From the NCBI GenBank assembly GCA_028716365.1, contig JAQUPZ010000008.1, positions 124,001-188,000 of the forward strand: a stretch of 64,000 bases of DNA, read 5' to 3'. The notes beneath the pieces are model-generated. The model worked only from the letters and a program-made list of their open reading frames with translations, searched no databases and was not told the DNA's origin. Every line of letters starts with the position of its first letter. Positions within the stretch are counted from its first letter, which is position 1. Source of the stretch: Kiritimatiellia bacterium. GTDB lineage: Bacteria > Verrucomicrobiota > Kiritimatiellia > UBA8416 > YA12-FULL-48-11. The translations under genes were made by a program, and so were the position numbers. This document shows positions 18,001 to 26,985 of this stretch, piece by piece.

Positions 18001-20113
18001 GGCGTGCAATGCGTTCAGTCATATTGGTATCATTACCGGCAGCCTTGATCTGCTCACCCAATACGCGCTGTTCCTCCTTCAACTGCCGGAGATCGCGTGC
18101 CAGCAGATTGGCTTCTTCTGCTGCCAGCATCTGGCGGTTCGCATCATCGGCAACACGGGACAGGCTCAGTCCTCTCCAGAACTGTTCATTGACCTGATTA
18201 AGTTTTTCCTGCGCAGCCCTGTTGTCGTTTGTGCTGGTATGCTCGGTGGCCTGCTTGATTGCCTCCTTGATTTCGGGAAGGGATTCGCGACTGATCCGGC
18301 TTACAGCGTTTCCTACCAGGGCCATATCAGCCGATTCCCGCGGCGCTCTTGTCTGAGGCAGTGTCTCCTGTATCTTCTTAAGTGCCTCTGCGGCTTGCTT
18401 TTCCATGTTTTCAAGGGATACCGCCGCGCTGAGCAGTGCCTGTTTTTTCTGCACCTGGTCCGCGGAATTGTTACCGGTAATATTTTTTGCTTCATTCATC
18501 CTGTGCTCAAGTTCCTCTGCATTCTTGCGCAATTCATGAAGCGCTTTATTGACTTCCTGCTTTGCCTGGACCTCCTTCAACCGCTTGGGATCGAAACCCG
18601 GCGTCGCTATCCGGACACGCAAAGGTACGGATTCACCGCGCTGACCTTTCAAATCGGTGGCGACCAGTTTTGTAAGCACCTGATCACCGGGATGTACACC
18701 GAGCGAAAACAGGTCCCATGTCAGTGCCACCTTGACTTCATTACTGTTGCTTTGTGACAGCGGAGTGGTTTTCCACTGACCCCTGTTAACCTGGACTTCC
18801 TGTTCCACATTGGTGACCGAGAGATCATCTTTCGCGGTACCGCCGAGATTGACAACCGCATCCGATGTCAGAACTATTTGTTCCTGTTCAGGTGTATCGA
18901 TTTTGACGGACGGCAGCAGATCATGCCGTACGCGGATTTCATATTTTGGACTGTACTTGTTCTCAAAAAAGGTCACCGAGGCAACCAGATTTACCTTGTA
19001 AACGCCCGAAACTGAAAGCGGTAATTTAGTCGTGATTCGATTGGAATTTGTGCATTTTATAATGACTTTGTTGGTCGTATTGTCGGTTTCTACCAACAGT
19101 GCGGCTTCCCTGACAGGCTGATTAACCTCTATATCCATTTCCACTTCCGTCCCTTCCAGGGCATCGAGATCACCGCTTACTTCGGTGACTGCCCGCGGCG
19201 ATATTTTCGAGTAAGCGGGATAACGGTAGATCTTGTGGAATTTGACAACCTGCGGACTTGGCCGGGGTTCCAGTAAATACTTGCGTGTAATCGCGTCCCG
19301 TGCACGGATCCTGTACTCCACCGGTTCACGACCAAGCTGGATCGTGGAATTAAAACGGTTTTGGGCGCTGAGTGTCATTACCGCCCGTTCGCGCAGTGCG
19401 TTTTTTGGGAAAATCTCAAGGACCACCCGTTGCACTTCGCCGCCATCGATACTCACGGTGACCGGCACGTTTTCTCCTTCAGGCATAATACTGTCCGGCG
19501 GGGCAGGGGATACAACCTTAATCCTGATATCGGACGGTCGCTCCATGTTGGCTGCAGCCAGAACAGCCCGCAAAAAGAATTGAGGGAACCTCAGGCCCGG
19601 CAGACACATCAGCACCAGGAATACAAGAACAACGGCCAGCGCCGAATAAAGCCAGGAAGAAATCAGTTTCCTTGTCAGCAGTGTCTCAATACATATATCG
19701 CCTACGCGTAATGCCATAGTCTTCTGTATTGCGGTACGGAATTCCCTGGAATCCCATTGCTTTTCTGAATTGTCGCCGGCAAGTTCAACTGCGGAAAGAA
19801 GTTCCTCGCGTAACTGGGGAGCCGCAAGTTCTATGAGCCTGGCCAATTCTCTCGGACTGGGCCATTTTAAAAGGTATCCCCCGCAGGTAATCCAGAAAAC
19901 AATCGCCGTCGCAAGATAACCTGTGATACTCAATCCAAGCCTCAGACTGTCCGCCATAACCATAAACCGGTCCACCATCGCCACAATCATCATTATGGCA
20001 AACCAGACTGCCATGGCGCCGCATATGCCGCGCCACAGGATCAGGCTTTTTCGCCTGTGGCTGAATCGCTCCAGCTTTTCCATTATGACAGGATCTATCG
20101 AGTATTCATTCAT
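15038..20113 (-). CDS. Giant membrane-anchored coiled-coil protein (DUF4175-like)
   Basis: A 1691-residue protein. The N-terminus holds three membrane spans: about residues 27-47, 57-77 and 153-175. Residues ~190-520 are beta-rich with Ig-like segments (SVKIDTPEQEQIVLTSDAVV), presumably in the periplasm. From about 535 to 1480 it is almost pure Ala/Gln/Glu/Lys/Leu heptad-like helix and would form very long coiled coils. A Gln/Ser/Pro-rich linker (about 1540-1590) precedes the short C-terminal domain containing SREGVSGEYREMVNLYFRAI. I recall similar 'DUF4175' proteins in the same MoxR-BatA neighbourhoods in PVC and Bacteroidetes genomes; the function is unknown, with an envelope scaffold the likeliest guess. 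A GGAG lies seven bases before the ATG. Gene order and the ATGA overlap downstream show operon membership. Confidence 0.75.
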   Translation of the reverse strand: MNEYSIDPVIMEKLERFSHRRKSLILWRGICGAMAVWFAIMMIVAMVDRFMVMADSLRLGLSITGYLATAIVFWITCGGYLLKWPSPRELARLIELAAPQLREELLSAVELAGDNSEKQWDSREFRTAIQKTMALRVGDICIETLLTRKLISSWLYSALAVVLVFLVLMCLPGLRFPQFFLRAVLAAANMERPSDIRIKVVSPAPPDSIMPEGENVPVTVSIDGGEVQRVVLEIFPKNALRERAVMTLSAQNRFNSTIQLGREPVEYRIRARDAITRKYLLEPRPSPQVVKFHKIYRYPAYSKISPRAVTEVSGDLDALEGTEVEMDIEVNQPVREAALLVETDNTTNKVIIKCTNSNRITTKLPLSVSGVYKVNLVASVTFFENKYSPKYEIRVRHDLLPSVKIDTPEQEQIVLTSDAVVNLGGTAKDDLSVTNVEQEVQVNRGQWKTTPLSQSNSNEVKVALTWDLFSLGVHPGDQVLTKLVATDLKGQRGESVPLRVRIATPGFDPKRLKEVQAKQEVNKALHELRKNAEELEHRMNEAKNITGNNSADQVQKKQALLSAAVSLENMEKQAAEALKKIQETLPQTRAPRESADMALVGNAVSRISRESLPEIKEAIKQATEHTSTNDNRAAQEKLNQVNEQFWRGLSLSRVADDANRQMLAAEEANLLARDLRQLKEEQRVLGEQIKAAGNDTNMTERIARRQSVAADETKSIEEQMNTLSQHASGGHENVVRNMEKDLARNRENLEKALGAPETIPSMDALKPPSEQLQRSVENAANSMQGVKQHLAQQADKAREWLQNEVGSSADVLANLARRLEREKDKQAPAKQDHLESVAKQLKDRAGLEEKKPDSDARFAADTARAADALRALEEAANQPVTNTLAAVKAIEQNYRKLETEHNLAEISPALRRLAGQERWEKPDTAEISNRARDWEWSQDQMKNLPRKIDQARLPSEVTKAVREIASSPQARQIGKEMKDRVSNTEQKNNIEEPLYKMAGDVAQVKQQLQPLMEQARAEIEKVAPKLSERLDGLAKTAKKLEQATGSQAEQAGKTENTEKVTREADKLSEAQQKLDNQIGDVKEALRRDANVQDLATEKGRERARDADDAAAMLRQQTPDATELLQQAANIAQPDKQKNALKAAAEQQAKLADNLKKLAEHYKNLDADRPETTRTALRDAEKETGLKSALESEYMKAQALENLAGKSPEAQLAELEKALQVNEPMRRELGDIARDALGDAAADMQKSAEKEQKIASDLGNTMQAEPQQQGSAVEQAKRIADGAQKLAGEQVPAIAKQSKKAGINNKPELDRAGEALASAARDMPRDFTKSASEVAPAIAAQAGRLQQAAGELNNAAGKVGQEASEAQKSAKGRVQQAGKQAEELAKQARQLASALSQMHSAAEQQPAIEQVVREAGNDIERVGRHEERLGRENMGQRLQQLGKQVEEQSGGQVRQAAQTLDHSNVPAQAQPVVQGAKDAIQKPLEQLASTLKQIPPQVPNTTQQDTASQFASASEETAKWMARALDSLDSTMNPPKPVTDSQAGQPSRQQASPSQPAQQQKPDQSGRQSQSGQNEQNSALNRQLSRTVQSAAEAQASAMMDARGNNLLPGEKPLSQGISQGSGTAFKTMGMMYGKIPEGSTRGADWGKLPPKIARDLLDSQREGVSGEYREMVNLYFRAIANKARGKEGKQK

Positions 20114-20147
20114 ATTCGACTCCGGTTATATCCTGACCTTCATCGTA

Positions 20148-20228
20148 TTCCTAATCCTAATCGTAATCCTGATCCCCACTCATGTTTTCTCTTCGTGTAC
20201 GATTACGAACACGATTATGATTACGATT
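20148..20228. repeat. Hexanucleotide AATCNT/GATTACG low-complexity inverted tract
   Basis: The gap between two operon genes (20114-20230) is filled with degenerate six-base units: CCTAATCCTAATCGTAATCC at about 20150-20169, and GATTACGAACACGATTATG then ATTACGATT at about 20201-20228. The two halves are roughly reverse complements, so the tract can also fold. It breaks an otherwise tightly overlapping operon. Confidence 0.6.
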
Positions 20229-20230
20229 TC

Positions 20231-22663
20231 TTATATCAATCCTGAACGCTTACGCAGGATCCACTCCGCTGTCAGCAGGCAGATCAATGGTATAAACCAC
20301 CACCAGCTTTGCCACAATATAGTTTCAGATTCTTCGACGCGTCCCTTGCTGAATGGCTCCAGCCGCCTGGCCAGCTTTGATGCATCTTCTTCGCGGCAAT
20401 ATTCACCGCCCGAAGCCTTGGCCATCTGCAGTAACAGGTCTTCATTACAATTCAATTCGCCAAGTTCGAAAGCCGCATCTGCAGCTTTTCCCTGAACATA
20501 AAATTCAGCGCGTACATCAGATTTCTCCGGTACTAGGTCCTTCGCATTTATTCTGACTTGGTAACGGCCCGGCGCGAGGGGGCCCGTCCTGCCGCGGAAT
20601 GCGCCGCCGCTGTTTTCGTCCGCAAAAAGGGCAATCGTCGCTATCTTCTGGTCTTCACAGTAAAGCAGAGCCTGCGGATTCCCGTGCGATATTGCGCGGC
20701 CTTTTTCGTCGCGAAGACGAACACGTATCTCGACCGATTCACCGGCACGGTAATTGATCGACCCGGCGTCGAGTGCAACATACTTGTCACGGACCGCGTA
20801 AGGTTGTTCCATGATTGCATTCGCCAGCTGGTGCCAGTACGGCTCCTGATACTGGTCGGCAACATTATAGCGCCAACGCCATGTTTCATCCATACCCATG
20901 TACAACACTTTACCTGCGCCGAACTGCCTCAATACAACAACCGGAATTTTCCGGTTCCCGGCCACCGCTTCGACAAGAGTTTCAGTACCGGGAAATGCCT
21001 TGACGGATGCAACCCAGTGCGGAGGCGGCAGGTTCTGCCAGACTTTGGCATTTTCAGCAGTGTCTGCAGTAAGCCGCAGGGCCACATAGGAACTGCCACG
21101 GTCTGTCAGCCGTAACATCGAAGGAGGTTCCTTGACTCCTGCGGACTCTCTCTCAACAGGGAAGAGCGTGGCGATTGATCCCCACCCGTACTCGCGGTAA
21201 ACTTCCCTGCGGCCGTCCACCAGGAAAAGACCGCCGCCGCGGATATCGACAAACTCTTTGATCCATTCGAATTCATTTTCGTTCAGCAGTTTCCTCGGTA
21301 CTTCGCCAAAACAGATTAAATCATAAGCAAAGAGCAGTTCCTTCTTCGACGGGAACTGGCCCGGTCCTTCTCCGCGCCGCCAGGTATCTGTTGATTCTAT
21401 TCCCGCCACCAGGGAATTGACTTCCCATTGCGGATCCCGTTCAAAAATGTTCCTGATGTAGCGGAATTCCCAGCGCGGACGTCCATCCAGCAGCAGTAAT
21501 TTCCGGCGCTGGGTGACCGCACGAAAACGTAACAGGCTCTCGTTGTTTGTCCTGTCCTTTTCCCCATCAAGCGCCGGGATGCTGATCTTCATTGTCATTG
21601 GAAAGCTTGTATATTCCACATCTTCCGCTGTTTTCTTCCTGGCCTCGACCATTTCACGGATCGGAAAATCAAATTCTATTCTCCGGCGGTTGCTTCGTTC
21701 CGTCACGAGCGATTTCTCCCATAAAGTCCTGCCGCTTTCCTCTATTTTCACCATGAACTGCTGGCCTGCCTGCATATCATCTTTGACGACAATTTCACCC
21801 CTGACACGGTCCTCAAAAAATACGGCTTCCGGACCTTTGACCCCGATAACGGCGAGGTCACCGGGCCGTTCCATTGCACCCACTGCAACCGTGAATACAG
21901 GAATATTTCTTCCCCCTGCGACCTTTGCAATCTCTATCGGAGAATTACCCTGATTGTGCTGACCGTCGGACAGCATCAGGACAACGGCACGTTCGTCTTT
22001 CTTCTGGCCAATCCGTTTGCCAAGCGTATTACCAAGATCAGTTCCGTCGTCTTCCGGTTTCGCTGCAAAAGATTTCGGCATGGGACTGCCCTGTTCGGTG
22101 CTCCAGAGTCTTTGCGGTTCGGCGCCGGCAACTGCCCAGAGTTCAACATTGTGTTTCTCAGCCAGTTTCTGGACCAGGCCGTTTTTCTCGTTCAGCAGAA
22201 AATGTTCCATCCTCTGCCAGCGCGGCATTGCATCAAGTTTCTCTACGGCTGCTGCAACAGTGTCATTACTCAGTATCGCGCTGGTGATTGTGAAACCGGG
22301 TTGATTAGTCTTTACCGCACCCGGCGACAAAAGGTCATATGCCTGGGCAACCTGCAGTTTACGACCAAGATCCATAAACTCATCGGTAACACTCATGCTC
22401 CTTGATGAATCCACAAAAATCATCACGCGTGCCAGTTCGCCTATAACCCGCCGGTGATGAAGAACCGGCCCTGCCAGCATCATTACAATAAGAAATACCG
22501 CCGAAGACCGCAGGGCCGGCAGCAGCCACGGCAGGTTGCCGGACCGGTCACGTACCTCGCGGCGATAAAGTTTCCAGGCAATGGCCGCCAGGACCAGGGC
22601 AAGCGCTACGGCAACCCAAACGTTCCAATCGCCAAGGAATCGTAAATCGGTAACTGTCTTCAC
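20231..22663 (-). CDS. VWA-domain and GATase-like membrane protein (Bat-type)
   Basis: An 810-residue protein with two N-terminal spans (about residues 13-29 and 46-63). A von Willebrand A domain follows: IFVDSSRSMS is the DXSXS metal-ion site and MLSDGQHNQGN a later loop. Around residues 410-620 is a class I GATase-like segment (YDLICFGEVPRKLL, then FVDIRGGGLFLVDGRREV). A beta-sandwich follows before a final span (about 782-802, WWWFIPLICLLTAEWIL). This architecture is widespread in PVC genomes beside MoxR/DUF58. Such proteins are thought to face the periplasm and to be remodelled by the MoxR ATPase, but no activity is proved. Its start overlaps the stop of the BatA-like gene by four bases. 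Confidence 0.82.
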   Translation of the reverse strand: MKTVTDLRFLGDWNVWVAVALALVLAAIAWKLYRREVRDRSGNLPWLLPALRSSAVFLIVMMLAGPVLHHRRVIGELARVMIFVDSSRSMSVTDEFMDLGRKLQVAQAYDLLSPGAVKTNQPGFTITSAILSNDTVAAAVEKLDAMPRWQRMEHFLLNEKNGLVQKLAEKHNVELWAVAGAEPQRLWSTEQGSPMPKSFAAKPEDDGTDLGNTLGKRIGQKKDERAVVLMLSDGQHNQGNSPIEIAKVAGGRNIPVFTVAVGAMERPGDLAVIGVKGPEAVFFEDRVRGEIVVKDDMQAGQQFMVKIEESGRTLWEKSLVTERSNRRRIEFDFPIREMVEARKKTAEDVEYTSFPMTMKISIPALDGEKDRTNNESLLRFRAVTQRRKLLLLDGRPRWEFRYIRNIFERDPQWEVNSLVAGIESTDTWRRGEGPGQFPSKKELLFAYDLICFGEVPRKLLNENEFEWIKEFVDIRGGGLFLVDGRREVYREYGWGSIATLFPVERESAGVKEPPSMLRLTDRGSSYVALRLTADTAENAKVWQNLPPPHWVASVKAFPGTETLVEAVAGNRKIPVVVLRQFGAGKVLYMGMDETWRWRYNVADQYQEPYWHQLANAIMEQPYAVRDKYVALDAGSINYRAGESVEIRVRLRDEKGRAISHGNPQALLYCEDQKIATIALFADENSGGAFRGRTGPLAPGRYQVRINAKDLVPEKSDVRAEFYVQGKAADAAFELGELNCNEDLLLQMAKASGGEYCREEDASKLARRLEPFSKGRVEESETILWQSWWWFIPLICLLTAEWILRKRSGLI

Positions 22664-24831
22664 CGTTTGATCCCTCCAACACGTTGTTCAAGAAGGAGTT
22701 CCACAAAAATCAAACCAAGCAAAGCCCAAAGCAGGGGACGCCAGATTTCCCGTCCGTACCGCCGCCGTTGTTCCATCTGGCGATATTCGTCCATCGATTT
22801 GACAACTGTAGCTTCAAACGGTTTGGCCGCGGTCTTAATTTCATCAGCCGTCAACTGTGCCAGGTTGGACTCACTACGCGAGGTGTTGACTACAAAATGG
22901 ATCAATGATTTGTCCGGCAGTTCCAGCAGGTAAAGGCCGGGGATCCTGGTATCGTCAAAATTCAAGAGTGCGCGGCCACCCTGGTTTTTTGCCGTAAGCT
23001 TGTGTTTTTTTCCTCCGGGATCTGTCAGCTCCATTGTCTTGCCGTCCAATGCCGCCGGTAATGCTGCAATCAACGGAAGCCCCACCTGAATATTGCGAGG
23101 AGGATCGAACTTGGCGGCAAGATAGGTCACCAACTGCTGCATCAAAGGAAGATAAAACGGCCTTAACGGAAGATTGGACCAGTCGGCAGAGCAGGGGGTA
23201 CTGCAGATAATCACGCTTCCTTCGCCATATTTTTTTTCGATCATGAACGGATCACCGGTATTCAGGCGGGCCATCACAAACTCACCCGAATTGGTTTTTG
23301 CAGTTCCCTGTTTTTCCACAAGCTTGTACCACAACCTGATCGTGGCGGTGGATAGATCACCATTGCGCGGATCATTGAAAAGCTGGAAAGCCGGATGCTC
23401 CTGGTGCTGGCCAAGGATGGCGGCGTGCGGGTCATTGTCCTCCGGCCCGCCTTCAATTGTAGAGAACTTCCGCGGGAGCAGTCCTTTGCCGTCAGCGGAA
23501 AGTCTGGAATTATACCATGAGATATCGATGCGGTTGCCCGGGAATATCATCAGGCCGCCGCCGCCACGCACAAAATCTTCCAGTGCTTTTATCTGGTGGT
23601 CCTGAAGCTGTTGTACGTTGGCCAGTATAACTACCCGCACATCCTTGACTGTATGTGCGTCTACATGATGTTGATCAACAACACGGGTGGTGATGAGGTC
23701 GGCGAGACTGCCCTTTGTCGCATTGTAGGGCTGGAGCGCAATTTCCAGGAAATCGGTTTCGCCTTCAAGCGGCCCGCGGCCGGGATTGCCGTTGACCAGC
23801 AGAACCGGCAGTTTGTCCCACACCGGAACAGCCGCAAGCAGGACGTTGTCCGACTTCAATGCATCGGGAACATCGGTATCCACGGAAATGACATGCGAAC
23901 CTGCCTTGTCAAACGTGTGGGTAAACAGGACTTGTCCGGATTCATTCGGACCAAGTTCAATCTGCGCAACGGATTTTTCCGTACCGTCCACCCGGAAGAA
24001 AACACGCATGCTGGAATAACGGGAACTGCCATGGTTCTTGAGATGGGCGCGGACCTGGAATGGCTGGTTCACACCGAGCAGGAACCGTGAGAAATCCAGC
24101 GATTGAACGCTTACGTTGTTTTTGTCCTCTTGTCCGGTGTGAATAAACATGACGAGCGGTTTAACGGGCATATTTTTTATCAGGTTCGCCACGCGGGCAC
24201 GTTCGACATCTTCACTTTCCGCCCAGCTGATTTTCTGAAAGTCGCTGAGTACAATCATTTCACGGTGTGCCTCGTGCATTTTACCAAGTGTGCTGACGGC
24301 CATTTCCAGAGATGCAGGAACATCAGCGGCACCATAGCCGGTCTGCAGTTTACCCAGTTCGCGGGTTGCGCGCTCGGTGTTAAAGGTGGGTTCATCTAGC
24401 AGCGGACGCGGCAGTCCGCCCATTAAAATAACAGACAATTCCGAACCGCGTGCAAGATCATGGATGATTCTACCGGCAGAATCACGGGCCTGTACAAAAG
24501 TAGTGCGTTCCGCGGCACCGACTTCCATTGAATAACTGTTGTCCAGAACGACGACCACCGACGTTTTCGCGGCGCCAAGCAAGGTACGCATTCCCGTCAG
24601 AACGGGACGGGCCATGCAGAGTGCAAGGATGGCGGGTATCAAACAGCGGACAAGCAGGAGAAGCAGCTGTTCGAGTCTGAGCCTCCGTTTCTGGGTGCGT
24701 TGAAGTGATTCCAGAAGGTGCATTGCCCCCCACCTGATGATCTGGAAATGACTTTTGTGAAACAGGTGAATGATCAGGGGGATACTGGCTGCAACGATTC
24801 CACCAAGAAGAATGATATTAAGAAAGTTCAT
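22660..24831 (-). CDS. BatA/VWA domain membrane protein
   Basis: A 723-residue protein. The first ~80 residues match the aerotolerance-regulator N-terminal (BatA) domain: a span at residues 5-23, the signature [20 protein letters not shown], then [20 protein letters not shown], the second span. A VWA domain follows with the metal-site motif [12 protein letters not shown] (DXSXS). Residues ~360-560 are GATase-like ([20 protein letters not shown], then [17 protein letters not shown]). A C-terminal span lies near 698-716. It overlaps its upstream neighbour (DUF58) and downstream neighbour by four bases each, giving strict translational coupling. The neighbour at 20231 has the same VWA-GATase-like plan, so the two are probably paralogous partners. 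Confidence 0.85.
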   Translation of the reverse strand: MNFLNIILLGGIVAASIPLIIHLFHKSHFQIIRWGAMHLLESLQRTQKRRLRLEQLLLLLVRCLIPAILALCMARPVLTGMRTLLGAAKTSVVVVLDNSYSMEVGAAERTTFVQARDSAGRIIHDLARGSELSVILMGGLPRPLLDEPTFNTERATRELGKLQTGYGAADVPASLEMAVSTLGKMHEAHREMIVLSDFQKISWAESEDVERARVANLIKNMPVKPLVMFIHTGQEDKNNVSVQSLDFSRFLLGVNQPFQVRAHLKNHGSSRYSSMRVFFRVDGTEKSVAQIELGPNESGQVLFTHTFDKAGSHVISVDTDVPDALKSDNVLLAAVPVWDKLPVLLVNGNPGRGPLEGETDFLEIALQPYNATKGSLADLITTRVVDQHHVDAHTVKDVRVVILANVQQLQDHQIKALEDFVRGGGGLMIFPGNRIDISWYNSRLSADGKGLLPRKFSTIEGGPEDNDPHAAILGQHQEHPAFQLFNDPRNGDLSTATIRLWYKLVEKQGTAKTNSGEFVMARLNTGDPFMIEKKYGEGSVIICSTPCSADWSNLPLRPFYLPLMQQLVTYLAAKFDPPRNIQVGLPLIAALPAALDGKTMELTDPGGKKHKLTAKNQGGRALLNFDDTRIPGLYLLELPDKSLIHFVVNTSRSESNLAQLTADEIKTAAKPFEATVVKSMDEYRQMEQRRRYGREIWRPLLWALLGLIFVELLLEQRVGGIKR

Positions 24832-25724
24832 ATCTGTTTCTTCCGTCTTGCCAGGTAGTAGGCAAGAGCCTCTGCGTAAGGTATGTCGGTTGTCATTGGC
24901 ACCAGGTCAATCCGGTGCCGGTGACAGCCGGCTTTAAGGTCCGCACGGAATTTCTCCAGGCTCTCCATGTAAACCGACTTCAGATGCACGGGATCAATGA
25001 GCCTTTTATCTTCCTCCATTTCGAGCGAGTCAAATCGCGTCCATTGCCTGAAAGGAAAGTCCAGTTCATCCCTGTCCCAAATCTGGAAAATGATTATTTC
25101 GTGATGGGCGTGGCGGAAATGCGCAAGGGCCGACAGCAATTCAGGAACATTACCGAAACAGTCTGAGAGAATAATCAACAGTCCCCGGCGGTGAATTTTC
25201 GGAACAAGCTGGTGAAAGACTTTTGCCAGTTCCGTTTCGCCGCCTGTCTTTGTCTGCTGTAAAGCATCAAGCAGGACGCGAAGATGGCTTGGCCTGGAAC
25301 GGGGCGGGATATACTGGCGTACCTTCTGGTCAAATGTCACCAACCCGACACTGTCCTGCTGGCGAAGCATTAGATAAGAAAGGCATGCCGCAAGATGAAC
25401 GGCATAAGAATACTTGCTGATGTTCTTTCCGGCATAAGCCATGGAGCCGCTGACATCCACAAGCAGGGTTGCGCGCAGATTGGTTTCTTCTTCATACTCG
25501 CGGATATAAAGGCGGTCGGTTTTCCCGTAAACTTTCCAGTCAAGCCGGCGGATTTCATCACCAGTAACGTACTGGCGGTGCTCGCGAAATTCCACGCTGA
25601 AACCCTTGTGGGGCGAGGTATGCAGGCCTGAGCAGAACCCTTCGACAACAAGACGGGCAAGGACCTGCAGGTTTGAAATTTTCTGCAGATCGGCAGGAGT
25701 CAGGAAATCAGCTGCAATTGCCAT
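24828..25724 (-). CDS. DUF58 domain-containing protein
   Basis: A 298-residue soluble protein of the DUF58 family. Diagnostic segments are [20 protein letters not shown], then [19 protein letters not shown], the DUF58 core (about residues 37-75). This leads into a VWA-like domain with the metal motif [11 protein letters not shown] (about 90-100) and [10 protein letters not shown]. The family is the regular partner of MoxR ATPases. It probably bridges the ATPase and the membrane VWA proteins. It starts eight bases after the MoxR stop and overlaps the BatA-like gene by four bases. Confidence 0.9.
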   Translation of the reverse strand: MAIAADFLTPADLQKISNLQVLARLVVEGFCSGLHTSPHKGFSVEFREHRQYVTGDEIRRLDWKVYGKTDRLYIREYEEETNLRATLLVDVSGSMAYAGKNISKYSYAVHLAACLSYLMLRQQDSVGLVTFDQKVRQYIPPRSRPSHLRVLLDALQQTKTGGETELAKVFHQLVPKIHRRGLLIILSDCFGNVPELLSALAHFRHAHHEIIIFQIWDRDELDFPFRQWTRFDSLEMEEDKRLIDPVHLKSVYMESLEKFRADLKAGCHRHRIDLVPMTTDIPYAEALAYYLARRKKQI

Positions 25725-25732
25725 TTCTGTTC

Positions 25733-26752
25733 CTACAGAATTTTCTCAGGCGTGCCCCTGGGTACTGCTTTGAGAATGCGGTCGATTATGTCATCCACGT
25801 TGATACCTTCGGCTTCGGCATTAAACGTGGGCACGATTCGATGCCGGAGCACAGGGTGCGTCAGGGCCTCAATATCGTCAATTGTCACATGGAAACGACC
25901 CTGTAGAACTGCGCGGACTTTTCCGGCCAGAATCAGGTACTGACTCGCACGCGGCCCGGCGCCCCACTCGATCAGTTCTTTGACAAATGCTGCTGCTTCC
26001 GGTTCGTCAGGACGGGTACAGCGCACCAGGTCAAGAACGAAATCCATGACATGGTCCGGCACCGGCACCTTGCGTACAAGTTCCTGGCAGGCGATAATTT
26101 CCGGGCCGCTAATTACCGGTCCCATGTTGGCCTCGAACGCGCTCGTTGTGCGCAGCACAATCTCGCGCTCCTGGTCACGCTCCGGATAAACAACTTTCAC
26201 GTGAAACAGGAACCTGTCCCTCTGCGCTTCGGGCAGGGGATACGTGCCTTCCTGTTCTATCGGGTTCTGCGTGGCAAGGACAAAGAAAGGTTCTGTCAGC
26301 GGATAGGTGTTTCCCCCGACAGTTACGGAATGTTCCTGCATTGCCTCAAGCAGGGCAGACTGGGTTTTCGGCGGTGTCCGGTTGATTTCATCCGCAAGTA
26401 TCATCTGTGCAAAGATCGGCCCCTGCAGAAAAGCCAGTGCGCGTTGCCCGGTGGTTGAGTCCTCCTGGATAACTTCCGTACCGGTGATGTCCGCCGGCAT
26501 CAGGTCGGGCGTAAACTGGATGCGGCGGAAAGACAGGTTCATGACCTGTGACAGTCCGCGTACCATCATGGTTTTGGCCAGGCCGGGTACACCTTCCAGC
26601 AGGCAATGGCCGCGCGCAAGGATGGCAATCATCAACTGTTCAATGACTGCATTCTGCCCGACGATAAGTTTGCTTAATTCGGTTGTGACTTTCTGGTAGG
26701 CATTTACGAGGCTCTTTGCGCGTGATAAATCCTGCTGCCCGGAAGATTGCAT
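25733..26752 (-). CDS. MoxR-family AAA+ ATPase
   Basis: A 339-residue cytoplasmic ATPase. The Walker A motif is [10 protein letters not shown] (around residues 59-68) and Walker B is MILADEINR (around 115-123), followed by sensor 1 in [23 protein letters not shown]-terminal helical lid includes [18 protein letters not shown]. MoxR proteins act as chaperones for the assembly or metal loading of VWA-containing complexes. Here it heads a six-gene operon, with the order MoxR, DUF58, BatA/VWA, VWA/GATase-like, giant coiled coil and prenyltransferase-fold protein. An AGGAGTC ribosome site precedes the ATG. The 230-bp gap upstream is shared with the divergent oxidoreductase gene; no convincing promoter was found there. 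Confidence 0.92.
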   Translation of the reverse strand: MQSSGQQDLSRAKSLVNAYQKVTTELSKLIVGQNAVIEQLMIAILARGHCLLEGVPGLAKTMMVRGLSQVMNLSFRRIQFTPDLMPADITGTEVIQEDSTTGQRALAFLQGPIFAQMILADEINRTPPKTQSALLEAMQEHSVTVGGNTYPLTEPFFVLATQNPIEQEGTYPLPEAQRDRFLFHVKVVYPERDQEREIVLRTTSAFEANMGPVISGPEIIACQELVRKVPVPDHVMDFVLDLVRCTRPDEPEAAAFVKELIEWGAGPRASQYLILAGKVRAVLQGRFHVTIDDIEALTHPVLRHRIVPTFNAEAEGINVDDIIDRILKAVPRGTPEKIL

Positions 26753-26985
26753 GATATGACTCCTTTGCTGGCTGTACTTACTTGCGACTCAAGACGTGAA
26801 GTCGAGCAGTTTCCTTTGCTCAACTGGAAGGAAATTACCAGAAATACCAATGTTCAGGCAATGTCCAATTCTGCTGAATCGGTCCCGCAAACCTGATGAG
26901 ACGAAAATACCGGCTTGATACCGCCTGATGAAAAGATTATGAATCAGTCAGTCAATTCAAAATTCCAATCATGAGGTACAATCAT

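Noticed and set aside
17921-18757. A 278-residue plus-strand frame opposite the giant coiled-coil gene
   Set aside because: It mirrors the strong codon periodicity of the Ala/Gln/Glu-rich gene on the minus strand, has Cys/Leu-rich nonsense composition and no domain motif.
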